From Phycisphaerae bacterium (GTDB lineage Bacteria > Planctomycetota > Phycisphaerae > Sedimentisphaerales > UBA12454), in assembly GCA_041652575.1 (NCBI GenBank), contig JBAZHC010000002.1, forward strand, positions 1 to 64,000: 64,000 bases of DNA, read 5' to 3'. Below, piece by piece: positions 54,237 to 61,625 of this stretch. The notes below the pieces were generated by a model. It saw only the letters and a list, made by a program, of their open reading frames with translations. It made no database searches and was not told the origin of the DNA. A program made the position numbers and the translations under genes. Position 1 is the stretch's first letter, and the number at the start of each line of letters is the position of its first letter.

Positions 54237-54342
54237 CCCCCACACCTATTTGCATAAGGCGGGTGAAATAAACTATTTACCTATATAGGCTATCCATATT
54301 AAACCTTCACCTACCCAACCACAATACAAATAGGTGTGGGGG
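54237..54342. repeat. long-range 16-bp inverted repeat before the fatty-acid operon
   Basis: CCCCCACACCTATTTG (54237-54252) is perfectly repeated in inverted form at 54327-54342. Nested inside are GGTGAA (54262-54267) and TTCACC (54306-54311). It lies directly upstream of the first hot-dog gene's start, so it would form a hairpin in the leader or at the promoter. Confidence 0.7.
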
Positions 54343-54395
54343 TGAATCGTATTGTAGTGATTAAATCTGCGTTTTCCAGCTTTTTTTCTGTTAAT

Positions 54396-54500
54396 TAGCC
54401 ACCAAGGCATCCGCCGTCGCCCAAGGCTATGTCGGGACAGGCAAAGACACAAAAAAGTTAAATAATAAGATTACTTCGTGTCTTTGAGTTTTTGTGGCTA
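54396..54500. repeat. inverted repeat of the GTCTTTG...GTGGC family with a second repeat nested in one arm
   Basis: The right arm TTCGTGTCTTTG...TTTTTGTGGCTA (54475-54500) matches a left arm split into TAGCCAC (54396-54402) and AAAGACAC (54443-54450). Between the two left pieces lies about 40 bases containing CCGCCGTCGCCCAAGGC and GGGACAGG, itself resembling 33163-33186. This looks like one mobile repeat inserted into another. Confidence 0.5.
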
Positions 54501-54702
54501 TTTTATCTGGCCGATTCATGGCGAGTTTTTATTTAATTGCAGATTTCGCCCACAAAATAGAACAATATTCATCTTGATTTTCGAGTAAGATGTAATGTAT
54601 TCTTGAAGGAGCAACGGGAGAATTTTTATACCGGCAGAAACAGTCTGTGTTTGGCGTCTTATACAGACTGTATGATCATTATTGTACGCACAAGGTGAAG
54701 AT

Positions 54703-55404
54703 ATGAAAAGATTTAATGTGGTTTTACCTAAAGAAGATGGAGGAGTAGAAATTTATCGCATGAAGGAGTGGTTACGGCAGCATCCCGGCCACATTCCCAC
54801 GGGCGTAGATCCAACTTACTGTACGTCGCATAAGCTACGGGATATGCTGAAGAAGCTTGGATGGTCAGTTAAAGAGACGGCAAGTGAAGTACGTCTCTTG
54901 CAGCCTGGGACAACCACCTCCCAAGGCGAATTAGATGCAGTGCTTGGCGATGAGAATCCAGAAGAGGAGGATGAGTCTCCGGAGGCATGTTTTGCTCTGG
55001 AGTACCAACTTCGTGATTTTATCGCGCAAAACCTCAATACGATAACTATTGAAGGGCGCCGCCTTCGGCTGTACGTTGATCCAACTGGTCGGGACGGTAT
55101 TGAATATTCTACGGCAGTAGGTTCCATAGATATTTTGGCTGTTGATGATTCTGATGCTTTCGTCGTGTTTGAATTAAAGCGTGCTCGGAGTGCGGATCAT
55201 GCCATAGGTCAATTAACACGTTACATGGGATGGATTAAACAAACAATTGGAAAAGGCAAAGACGTTCGGGGAGTAATTGTCTCTAAAACGATTAGCGAAA
55301 ATCTTAGGTATGCTGTTTTGGTTGTACCCAATATTTCTTTGTTTGAATATGAAGTAGAGTTCCATCTTAAGACTGTGCATCGCGAACATAGAGAAGAAAC
55401 ATAG
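54703..55404 (+). CDS. NucS-like (DUF91) endonuclease-domain protein
   Basis: A 233-residue protein. The C-terminal half (about 115-225) is a PD-(D/E)xK nuclease domain of the NucS/EndoMS C-terminal type: GSIDILAVDDSDAFVVFELK contains the Asp and the E-x-K pair, followed by AIGQLTRYMGWIK. The N-terminal part (about 1-75) is small and unrecognised, with an acidic linker (GDENPEEEDESPEA). Archaeal and actinobacterial NucS cleaves mismatched DNA; this shorter protein lacks their N-terminal DNA-binding domain, so its role may differ (repair or defence). The start at 54703 has AAGGTGAAG just upstream. It is flanked by repeats, and its isolation suggests acquisition by transfer. Confidence 0.8.
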   Translation: MKRFNVVLPKEDGGVEIYRMKEWLRQHPGHIPTGVDPTYCTSHKLRDMLKKLGWSVKETASEVRLLQPGTTTSQGELDAVLGDENPEEEDESPEACFALEYQLRDFIAQNLNTITIEGRRLRLYVDPTGRDGIEYSTAVGSIDILAVDDSDAFVVFELKRARSADHAIGQLTRYMGWIKQTIGKGKDVRGVIVSKTISENLRYAVLVVPNISLFEYEVEFHLKTVHREHREET

Positions 55405-55687
55405 ATATCCGGTCAGTAATCACTCCAGCGGATATGACATAGTAGTGCCGCTTAGTTCAGACGTTCCGGTGAAATCTATTTAAGAAACCCTTGATCCATT
55501 CGACTTCGCTCAGGACAGGTGGGCGATGAATAAAAATATCTCTGCGGTCTCGGTGGTGAAATATAAAATCCGTGTTAATCCTGTGGAACTTCGTGTCTGA
55601 AAAAAAGTGTATATTCGTGTTAATTCGTGGCTAATTAAACCCTAATTATTTGTTGCAAAATTATGCAGCGGAGTTATATTCCAAAAC
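55405..55687. repeat. repeat-derived intergenic stretch
   Basis: No gene is supported. It contains CCATTCGACTTCGCTCAGG (55497-55515), GCGGTCTCGGTGGTG, and ATTCGTGTTAATTCGTGGCT (55613-55632), all of the dispersed-repeat type seen near 53276 and 54475. Confidence 0.5.
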
Positions 55688-56146
55688 ATGAAAGTTAGAA
55701 ACGCTACAGTTAACGATGTTGAAGCAATTTATTCGCTGATAAGCCATAACGCGCAGTTCGATAAGATGCTGTTCCGGTCACGGGCTTATATCTTCGATAA
55801 TCTGCAGTTGTTCAGCGTAGCCGAAGTTCACAACCAGGTTATCGGCTGCTGCGCCCTTGCGGTTATATGGTCCGACCTTGCTGAAATAAAATCATTGGCC
55901 GTTGCTGAAGAATACCAGAATAAGGGAATCGGCAGGGCACTGGTCGAAAAGGCTGTCGAACAGGCCAAAAATCTCGGGGTCAAAAAGGTCTTTGCATTGA
56001 CTCTTGTGCCGAAGTTCTTCGAAAAATACGGCTTTGCGGTTGTAGATAAAAAGACGCTTCCTATGAAGGTCTGGAGCGATTGCGCTAAATGTACCAAACA
56101 GGATAACTGTGACGAAATAGCAGTGGAGAAGGAGATAAAGAATTAA
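55688..56146 (+). CDS. GNAT N-acetyltransferase, short N-acetylglutamate-synthase-like
   Basis: A 152-residue acetyl-CoA-dependent acetyltransferase. The acetyl-CoA loop is seen in EEYQNKGIGRALVEKAVEQA (Q/R-x-x-G-x-G/A form). It is followed by VKKVFALTLVPKFFEKYGFA and a C-terminal DCAKCTKQDNCDEIAV cysteine stretch, which in my experience marks stand-alone ArgA-like acetyltransferases of arginine biosynthesis. The substrate is therefore probably glutamate, though other amino acids are possible. No operon partner is visible; a hairpin follows it. Confidence 0.85.
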   Translation: MKVRNATVNDVEAIYSLISHNAQFDKMLFRSRAYIFDNLQLFSVAEVHNQVIGCCALAVIWSDLAEIKSLAVAEEYQNKGIGRALVEKAVEQAKNLGVKKVFALTLVPKFFEKYGFAVVDKKTLPMKVWSDCAKCTKQDNCDEIAVEKEIKN

Positions 56147-56168
56147 GTTCTATGGACTCCTTATGGAG

Positions 56169-56221
56169 GAAACAAAGATATAAGGAAACATCCTGGAGCA
56201 ATAATCCTTATCTCTTGTTTC
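56169..56221. terminator. hairpin between convergent genes
   Basis: GAAACAAAGATATAAGGA (56169-56186) and TCCTTATCTCTTGTTTC (56205-56221) form a long stem with small internal mismatches and an 18-base loop. It lies between the GNAT stop at 56146 and the ABC permease stop at 56247, fitting a shared terminator; repeat origin is also possible. Confidence 0.45.
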
Positions 56222-56246
56222 TTTACATCCTTACTTCCTTTCAATC

Positions 56247-57215
56247 TTACCCGACCTGGCGGCGCTGGAACATAGCGATTGAGAGGAATATGAAAGCGGC
56301 AGTATAAATCAGGCTGTAAATACCGCAGGATAAAATATAGCCGGCGGTAACACGAACGCCTTCCTCGTATATAGCATCACTTATCCAGAATACCTGAAGA
56401 CTTGGTATAATTATTTTACCTATTTTAGCCCATAAATGAGCATCAGCAAGCCGGCCAAAAACGTAATCGCTTACAAGGCCCAGCAAAAACAGGCCCACGC
56501 AACTGCTTAATGTAACAAGAATGTTGAAGCGGGTCGAAAACATTATCGCAGCGGCTGTAATAACAAAAAGAGCCATCAAAAGCAAAATTGACGCGTAAAT
56601 ATCAAACGAATTAAACCCATTCCGAGCCGGGAAAAATTGCCATTCTTTGTCTATAAAGAACAAAAAAACTATAGAAATGGTCGCTAAAATAGAAGTTAAT
56701 ATGATGGCGGTTGATGTAAATTTAAAATCGTAAGAGTAGTTAAGGAAAGTAGTTATGATTAAAGCGAGGCCTATTGTGACCCCTGCACAGGTCAGCACTG
56801 TCATATCGTGGGTGTCGGAGGCGGTTGACATTACGCCATGCCTTATGGACATAAGAAGGGCGATTGTAAGGATGTAATGGGCAAGGATTACGGCTGCGAT
56901 AACGCCTATAAACTTGCCCAAAATGAAAAGAAACCTTGGAACAGGCTTGGAAAGGGTGGTAATAATGGTTTTTGTTTCAATTTCCTCTGTAATAGCTGCC
57001 GCGGCGGCAAAAATTGCAATGAACAATCCGGCGATAAAAAGCGTAGATAGGCCTATCTCTCGTAAGAACTTATTGTCGTCGTCCATAGAGTACATGGTTA
57101 ACGACGGACTTATAATGAACAGAAACACAGCAGCGGCGATAATAACCGCGAAAACCGGCTGTCTGATTATTTCTACGAAGGTGTTTTTAGCGATTGAAAA
57201 AAGTTTATAAAACAT
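56247..57215 (-). CDS. ABC-2-type membrane permease
   Basis: A 322-residue integral membrane protein with about six to seven hydrophobic segments, starting MFYKLFSIAKNTFVEIIRQP, the usual cytoplasmic entry helix of ABC-2 exporter permeases. FIAIFAAAAAITEEIETKTI is the conserved segment between the second helix and the cytoplasmic loop, followed by TTLSKPVPRFLFILGKFIG. It should pair with an ABC ATPase; one begins at 63625 on the opposite strand and is a candidate partner, though not adjacent. It is transcribed away from the SPFH operon across a 146-base divergent region. Confidence 0.88.
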   Translation of the reverse strand: MFYKLFSIAKNTFVEIIRQPVFAVIIAAAVFLFIISPSLTMYSMDDDNKFLREIGLSTLFIAGLFIAIFAAAAAITEEIETKTIITTLSKPVPRFLFILGKFIGVIAAVILAHYILTIALLMSIRHGVMSTASDTHDMTVLTCAGVTIGLALIITTFLNYSYDFKFTSTAIILTSILATISIVFLFFIDKEWQFFPARNGFNSFDIYASILLLMALFVITAAAIMFSTRFNILVTLSSCVGLFLLGLVSDYVFGRLADAHLWAKIGKIIIPSLQVFWISDAIYEEGVRVTAGYILSCGIYSLIYTAAFIFLSIAMFQRRQVG

Positions 57216-57277
57216 ATTATTTTTCCATTAACAGTTTACGGCACAAGGCTTATCAATTATATTACAGTGTTTTATGC

Positions 57278-57305
57278 TTGTAGTAAAGAAACTTTATTGT
57301 ATACT
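57278..57305 (+). promoter_or_regulatory. candidate promoter of the SPFH/P-type ATPase operon
   Basis: TTGTAG (57278-57283), 16-base spacer, TATACT (57300-57305), 57 bases before the first start codon at 57362. Confidence 0.4.
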
Positions 57306-57361
57306 CTGGCACTGATAATGAGTTCAGAGAAAAATTTTGATTTAAGACTAAGCAAAAGGAC

Positions 57362-59404
57362 ATGATGCAGACAGAATACAGAAGAGCGGCGTTTGTTTGT
57401 CTGGTTGCACTTATACTAAGTGCGATTTTCTTTCCGGCCTGTTTTGTTCTGAGCAGGGTAACAGGGGTATATCCGTTATTTGCCTTAAGCTGGCAGATAC
57501 TGGCCGCCGCTTTGATATGGGCGGTTCTGGCGGTACAGTTCTATCAAAAGTCGCTTGCCGAGCAGGAAAAACTCGATATCGCACAACTTGCCCAGGGTGG
57601 CGCCGGCGATACTATATTCGAGGCACAAAAAAACAATTCAGAATTTTTCGCGGTCGCCCAGAACAGGTTAAGAATATTTGAAAAATGGTTCCTTCCGATA
57701 TTTTCAATTCTAATAGCCATATATCAAATTGCTATCGGATCGCTCCTGCTGAGAATGACCATTAAAGGCCGAATCGGCGAGGAAACAAAATTCCTTCTGC
57801 TTGGAGCGGTACTGGCCTCGGCGATAGCGTTTGTAAGCTTTTTGTTTTCGCTTTATGCCACAGGCCTGGCGAGCCAGGAAAAATGGCGTCCGCTCAAAGC
57901 CGGCGGCAGTTATTTTCTGGCGACCACAATTCTGTCTTTTATTTGTGCCGCGGCGATGGCGCTGGCACAGTTCAAAGTACAGATAGTTCTTGTCGCTCTT
58001 AACTGGATTGTGCCGAGTGTACTTATACTGGTCGGATGTGAAACAGCGTTAAACTTTATATTCGATATATACAGGCCGAGGATAAAAGGGCAGTACAGCA
58101 GCAGCGCTTTCGACAGCAGGCTGCTCGGAATAATCGCATCGCCCCATCATATTCTTCGAACGGTCGCAAGCGTTATCGATTACCAGTTCGGCTTTAAAGT
58201 TTCACAAACGTGGTTCTATCAGATAGTCGAGCAGGCAATAATACCGCTGATACTCGTCTCGGCAGTTATACTTTATCTTTTAAGCTGTATTGTAATTATC
58301 GATCCCGGCTCACAGGCGATAATCGAAAAATTAGGTTCGCCGGTGGATTCACATAATAAGGTAAGGCTCGTGGGTTCGGGCATTAGTTTCAAGCTGCCTT
58401 GGCCGTTTGGAATAACAAGAGAATTTCCAACAAAGGAAATACAGGAGATATATATAGGTTATGTTCCGCTTGAAGATCAGGCGGGCCAGAAGCAGCCGCT
58501 TTTGTGGGGATCGGAGCATTATAAGGAAGAATACAATCTTCTGGTTGCGACAGAGACCATAAATTCACAGGAAAAAGGTGCGGTACCTGTAAGTATCATA
58601 AGGGGTTCGATTCCTGTTCAGTATCGTGTCATTGACCTTTATAAATATCTGTATAACCATGCCGACAGCAAGGAAGTCTTAAAGGCGATATGTTATCGCG
58701 AGGTGATAAAATTCGCGGCAGGGGCCCACATTGAGCCGGAAGTAGAAGGCGGCAGCAGCGAAGAGAGTCTCCTCGGAGCGGGCAGGGCAAAGGCCGCGAT
58801 AGTGGTTGCCAGAAATATTCAGCAGCAGGCCGACAATCTCAGTCTGGGCGTTGAAATAGTATTTATGGGATTCGAAGGTTTTCATCCGCCGCCGCAGGTA
58901 GCACAGGATTTTCAGGCTGTGATAGGCGCTGTTCAGAAGAAACAGGCTTCGATACTCGAAGCAATCGCGCAAAGAGACAGGATTTTTACCGGAAACGTCG
59001 GCTCCGTCAAACAGGCGATAACGCTGCACCAGCTTGCTGAAAAATACCTGCAGTCGCCGCAAAAGGGTACTGAATACGAACAGATTAAACTTCAGCTTGA
59101 TAAGGCGTTTACAGAAGCAAGCGGCGAACTTTTTGCCAAACTCAGAGGGGCACAGAGCTATGCTTACGAAAAATCAACGCTGGCAAAAGCCGCAGGCGAA
59201 CGATTCAGTCAGCAGTTACAGGCATACCGGGCATCGAAAAGAATTTATACGCATGAACTTAAAATGAATATGCTCGAAGAATCGCTGGAGAAGATAAGAA
59301 AATATATCGTTGTTTCAGACAGCGACACGGAAGTAACAATTGTGGACCTGCAGGAAAAACTCGTGCCGAGTCTTTATGATATCGAGCCGATCAAGGGGCA
59401 ATAA
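57362..59404 (+). CDS. multi-pass membrane protein fused to an SPFH (HflK-like) domain
   Basis: 680 residues. The N-terminal part has about six hydrophobic helices (roughly 9-31, 39-61, 108-130, 144-170, 182-204, 206-232). A further membrane segment (about 290-312) leads into an SPFH/band 7 domain beginning IDPGSQAIIEKLGSPVD, with GSGISFKLPWPFGI and PVSIIRGSIPVQYRVIDLYK. A helical C-terminal region (about 480-660) resembles the coiled coil of HflK. Ordinary HflK has a single N-terminal helix and about 420 residues. It starts an operon with HflC- and HflK-like genes, so it may be a third ring or scaffold subunit. Confidence 0.85.
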   Translation: MMQTEYRRAAFVCLVALILSAIFFPACFVLSRVTGVYPLFALSWQILAAALIWAVLAVQFYQKSLAEQEKLDIAQLAQGGAGDTIFEAQKNNSEFFAVAQNRLRIFEKWFLPIFSILIAIYQIAIGSLLLRMTIKGRIGEETKFLLLGAVLASAIAFVSFLFSLYATGLASQEKWRPLKAGGSYFLATTILSFICAAAMALAQFKVQIVLVALNWIVPSVLILVGCETALNFIFDIYRPRIKGQYSSSAFDSRLLGIIASPHHILRTVASVIDYQFGFKVSQTWFYQIVEQAIIPLILVSAVILYLLSCIVIIDPGSQAIIEKLGSPVDSHNKVRLVGSGISFKLPWPFGITREFPTKEIQEIYIGYVPLEDQAGQKQPLLWGSEHYKEEYNLLVATETINSQEKGAVPVSIIRGSIPVQYRVIDLYKYLYNHADSKEVLKAICYREVIKFAAGAHIEPEVEGGSSEESLLGAGRAKAAIVVARNIQQQADNLSLGVEIVFMGFEGFHPPPQVAQDFQAVIGAVQKKQASILEAIAQRDRIFTGNVGSVKQAITLHQLAEKYLQSPQKGTEYEQIKLQLDKAFTEASGELFAKLRGAQSYAYEKSTLAKAAGERFSQQLQAYRASKRIYTHELKMNMLEESLEKIRKYIVVSDSDTEVTIVDLQEKLVPSLYDIEPIKGQ

Positions 59405-59445
59405 AATAGAATATAGATGTTGAGAATATTTAAGGGTAAGTCGAA

Positions 59446-60351
59446 ATGAAAAATTTTGCGGTAATAATTCTGGTGGTACTGATTGTAGCTGTGATGATGC
59501 TCTACCTTGTCTCGTTTCAGGTGCGTCAGACGGAAACGGCGCTGGTTCTTACCTTCGGCAAGCCTACTCGCCAGATAACTGAGCCGGGCTGGAACTGGAA
59601 ATGGCCCGCACCGATACAGACTCTGGTCAAATACGACGCAAGGCAAATGCTTTTCGGGGGCGTTGAGGAAGAAACGGTTACCAAAGGCGGAGAGCCGGTA
59701 ATTGTTCAAACCTATATTATATGGCAAATCGCGGAACCGATAAAATTTCGTGAAGCCATACGAGATGTGCCGGGCGCGGAAAAACTGCTTAAAAGCAGAC
59801 TTCGCGATGTGCAGAATAAGGTTGTCGGCAAACATTATTTCAGCGAATTTGTAAATAGCGACCGGCAGCAGATAAAATTCGGCGACATTGAGAATGAGAT
59901 GACTCAACTGCTCGACGAGCCGGTAAAAGCGGCGTACGGCATGAAAGTCGAAGCTGTCGGAATAAAGATGCTTAAAGTGAGCGAAAAGGTTACGGAAGAT
60001 GTATTTGCCCGGATGAAGGCCGACAGAAAACGAAAGACCGAAGCGACCCTGGCACAGGGAAATGCCGAGGCGACCAAGATAAAAAGCGATGCCGATGCGA
60101 AAATTACCGAGCTTATGGCCGCCACTGAAGCCAGGGCAAAGTCTATACGCGGTGCCGGCGATGCTGAGGCGGCTCAGTATTACAAGATGCTTGAGGCAGA
60201 CCCGGAATTCGCGATGTTCCTGCGTGAAATTGAAACCCTGAAAAAAACCCTCAAGGAAAGAACAACCGTGGTTTTGCCTGCCGATGCCGAGCCGTTTAAG
60301 CTGCTCAGGGAAATGCCGAAAATCGAGCCGAAACAGAATGTGTCGAGATAA
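59446..60351 (+). CDS. hflC: HflC-like SPFH protein
   Basis: A 301-residue membrane protein with one N-terminal helix (about 5-24) and an SPFH domain: VRQTETALVLTFGKPTRQIT, then EPGWNWKWPAPIQTLVKYDA. The helical tail is rich in Ala, Glu and Lys (AEATKIKSDADAKITELMAA), ending in the HflC-type hydrophobic segment (EFAMFLREIETLKKTLKERT, VVLPADAEPF). HflK and HflC form a large cage around FtsH protease in E. coli; no ftsH is in this window. It is followed by the hflK-like gene after 3 bases. Confidence 0.9.
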   Translation: MKNFAVIILVVLIVAVMMLYLVSFQVRQTETALVLTFGKPTRQITEPGWNWKWPAPIQTLVKYDARQMLFGGVEEETVTKGGEPVIVQTYIIWQIAEPIKFREAIRDVPGAEKLLKSRLRDVQNKVVGKHYFSEFVNSDRQQIKFGDIENEMTQLLDEPVKAAYGMKVEAVGIKMLKVSEKVTEDVFARMKADRKRKTEATLAQGNAEATKIKSDADAKITELMAATEARAKSIRGAGDAEAAQYYKMLEADPEFAMFLREIETLKKTLKERTTVVLPADAEPFKLLREMPKIEPKQNVSR

Positions 60352-60354
60352 AAA

Positions 60355-61608
60355 ATGAGTCACGAACATCATCATCACCATCATCATCACGAAACCAGTG
60401 AACATCAGGCCGATGAGCTGCAGAACTTCGGCGGAGAGTTTGACGCCGGTAGTAAGAGTCTTGCCGATGCACTGAGAATCAGTTTTGCTGTTCTGAAATT
60501 TATAATGCTTGTTCTGATTATCCTGTTTTTCAGTTCCGGCGTGTTTACAGTAGCGCCGGACGAACGGGCAATGATACTAAGGTTCGGACGAATCTGCGGC
60601 GATACAACGGACAAGAGGATACTGGGGCCGGGACTGCACTGGGCGATACCGTATCCGGTTGAAGAGGTGGTAAAATTACCCGCGAGAAATACCGTTTTGC
60701 GAACCGAAATAGATTCTTTCTGGTACGATACAACAAACAACCAGTCGGCAGGTACGCTCAATCCTGTTACGGACGGATACTGCATAACGAGGAACGATAC
60801 CATCGCTGATTTGAAGGGCGGCAGCGACTATAATATTGTACACACCAAATGGCAGCTTACGTACAGAATTTCCGATTGCGAAATGTTCTTCAAAAAGGTT
60901 TATTTGAAAACCCCCGATGCCGGACAAAGTCTGATAGATGTAATACCGCAAAGTGTTGAGCCGTTTTTAAAGGCGGTCGCTTCCGAGGCGGTTGTCGTTG
61001 CGATGGTGAATTTCAGTATTGACGAGGCTATAAAGAGCGATTCCCAGATAGCCAAAGAGGCGGAAAAACTCCTGCAGAAAAAACTTGACGATATGAACTG
61101 CGGTATAGAAGTAGATTCAATGCAGCTTACCGCTGTTGCCTGGCCGAGGCAGGTAAACGATGCCTTTGTTGCGTCTATTAAGGCCAGCAACGAGGCTGAC
61201 AGAATGATTCGCGAGGCGAAAGGATATTCTGAAAGCAGAATCAACGAAGCAGGCGGCGGAGAGTTGATTAGTGCTGTTCTTTCGCCGGATGTCAACGATA
61301 AGCAGAAGGAATATTTCTGGAATAATGCTTCAGGCTCTGCGCAGAAGACAATCGCAGAGGCGAAAGCGTACAGGACAAAAACTGTTGAATCGGCAAAAGC
61401 CAATGCCGATTATCTTAAGATACTTCTGCCGGAATATCAGAAGAGACCGAAACTGGTGATACAGAGAATTTATCAGGACGCAATCGAAGAGGTCTTAAGC
61501 AATACTCAGGAAACGATAATAGCACAGTCGAGCAGCGGCAGTAAAAATCGTGAATTCAGAGTTATGATAAATAGAGACCCGGCGATTGGAAAAGAAAAGA
61601 AAAAATAA
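60355..61608 (+). CDS. hflK: HflK-like SPFH protein with a histidine-rich N-terminus
   Basis: 417 residues. The cytoplasmic N-terminus is MSHEHHHHHHHHETSEHQAD, an unbroken run of eight His plus flanking His and Glu. A membrane helix (about 45-62) and an SPFH domain follow (FTVAPDERAMILRFGRICGD, GPGLHWAIPYPVEEVVKLPA). The helical region has ANEAD-like repeats (SNEADRMIREAKGYSESRIN, AEAKAYRTKTVESAKA). The His run is natural genomic sequence and a likely metal-binding segment. The next gene is a heavy-metal P-type ATPase only 17 bases later. Length is normal for HflK. Confidence 0.9.
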   Translation: MSHEHHHHHHHHETSEHQADELQNFGGEFDAGSKSLADALRISFAVLKFIMLVLIILFFSSGVFTVAPDERAMILRFGRICGDTTDKRILGPGLHWAIPYPVEEVVKLPARNTVLRTEIDSFWYDTTNNQSAGTLNPVTDGYCITRNDTIADLKGGSDYNIVHTKWQLTYRISDCEMFFKKVYLKTPDAGQSLIDVIPQSVEPFLKAVASEAVVVAMVNFSIDEAIKSDSQIAKEAEKLLQKKLDDMNCGIEVDSMQLTAVAWPRQVNDAFVASIKASNEADRMIREAKGYSESRINEAGGGELISAVLSPDVNDKQKEYFWNNASGSAQKTIAEAKAYRTKTVESAKANADYLKILLPEYQKRPKLVIQRIYQDAIEEVLSNTQETIIAQSSSGSKNREFRVMINRDPAIGKEKKK

Positions 61609-61625
61609 GGTAAAGAACTGAGAAA

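Noticed and set aside
59374..60405. 343-residue minus-strand reading frame opposite hflC
   Set aside because: It is a long shadow of the HflC-like gene, rich in His and Phe and lacking any domain logic; the plus-strand SPFH signatures are decisive.
60355..60420. Engineered polyhistidine tag at the HflK-like N-terminus
   Set aside because: The context is a natural operon, with mixed CAT/CAC codons and flanking His/Glu residues; no vector features are present.
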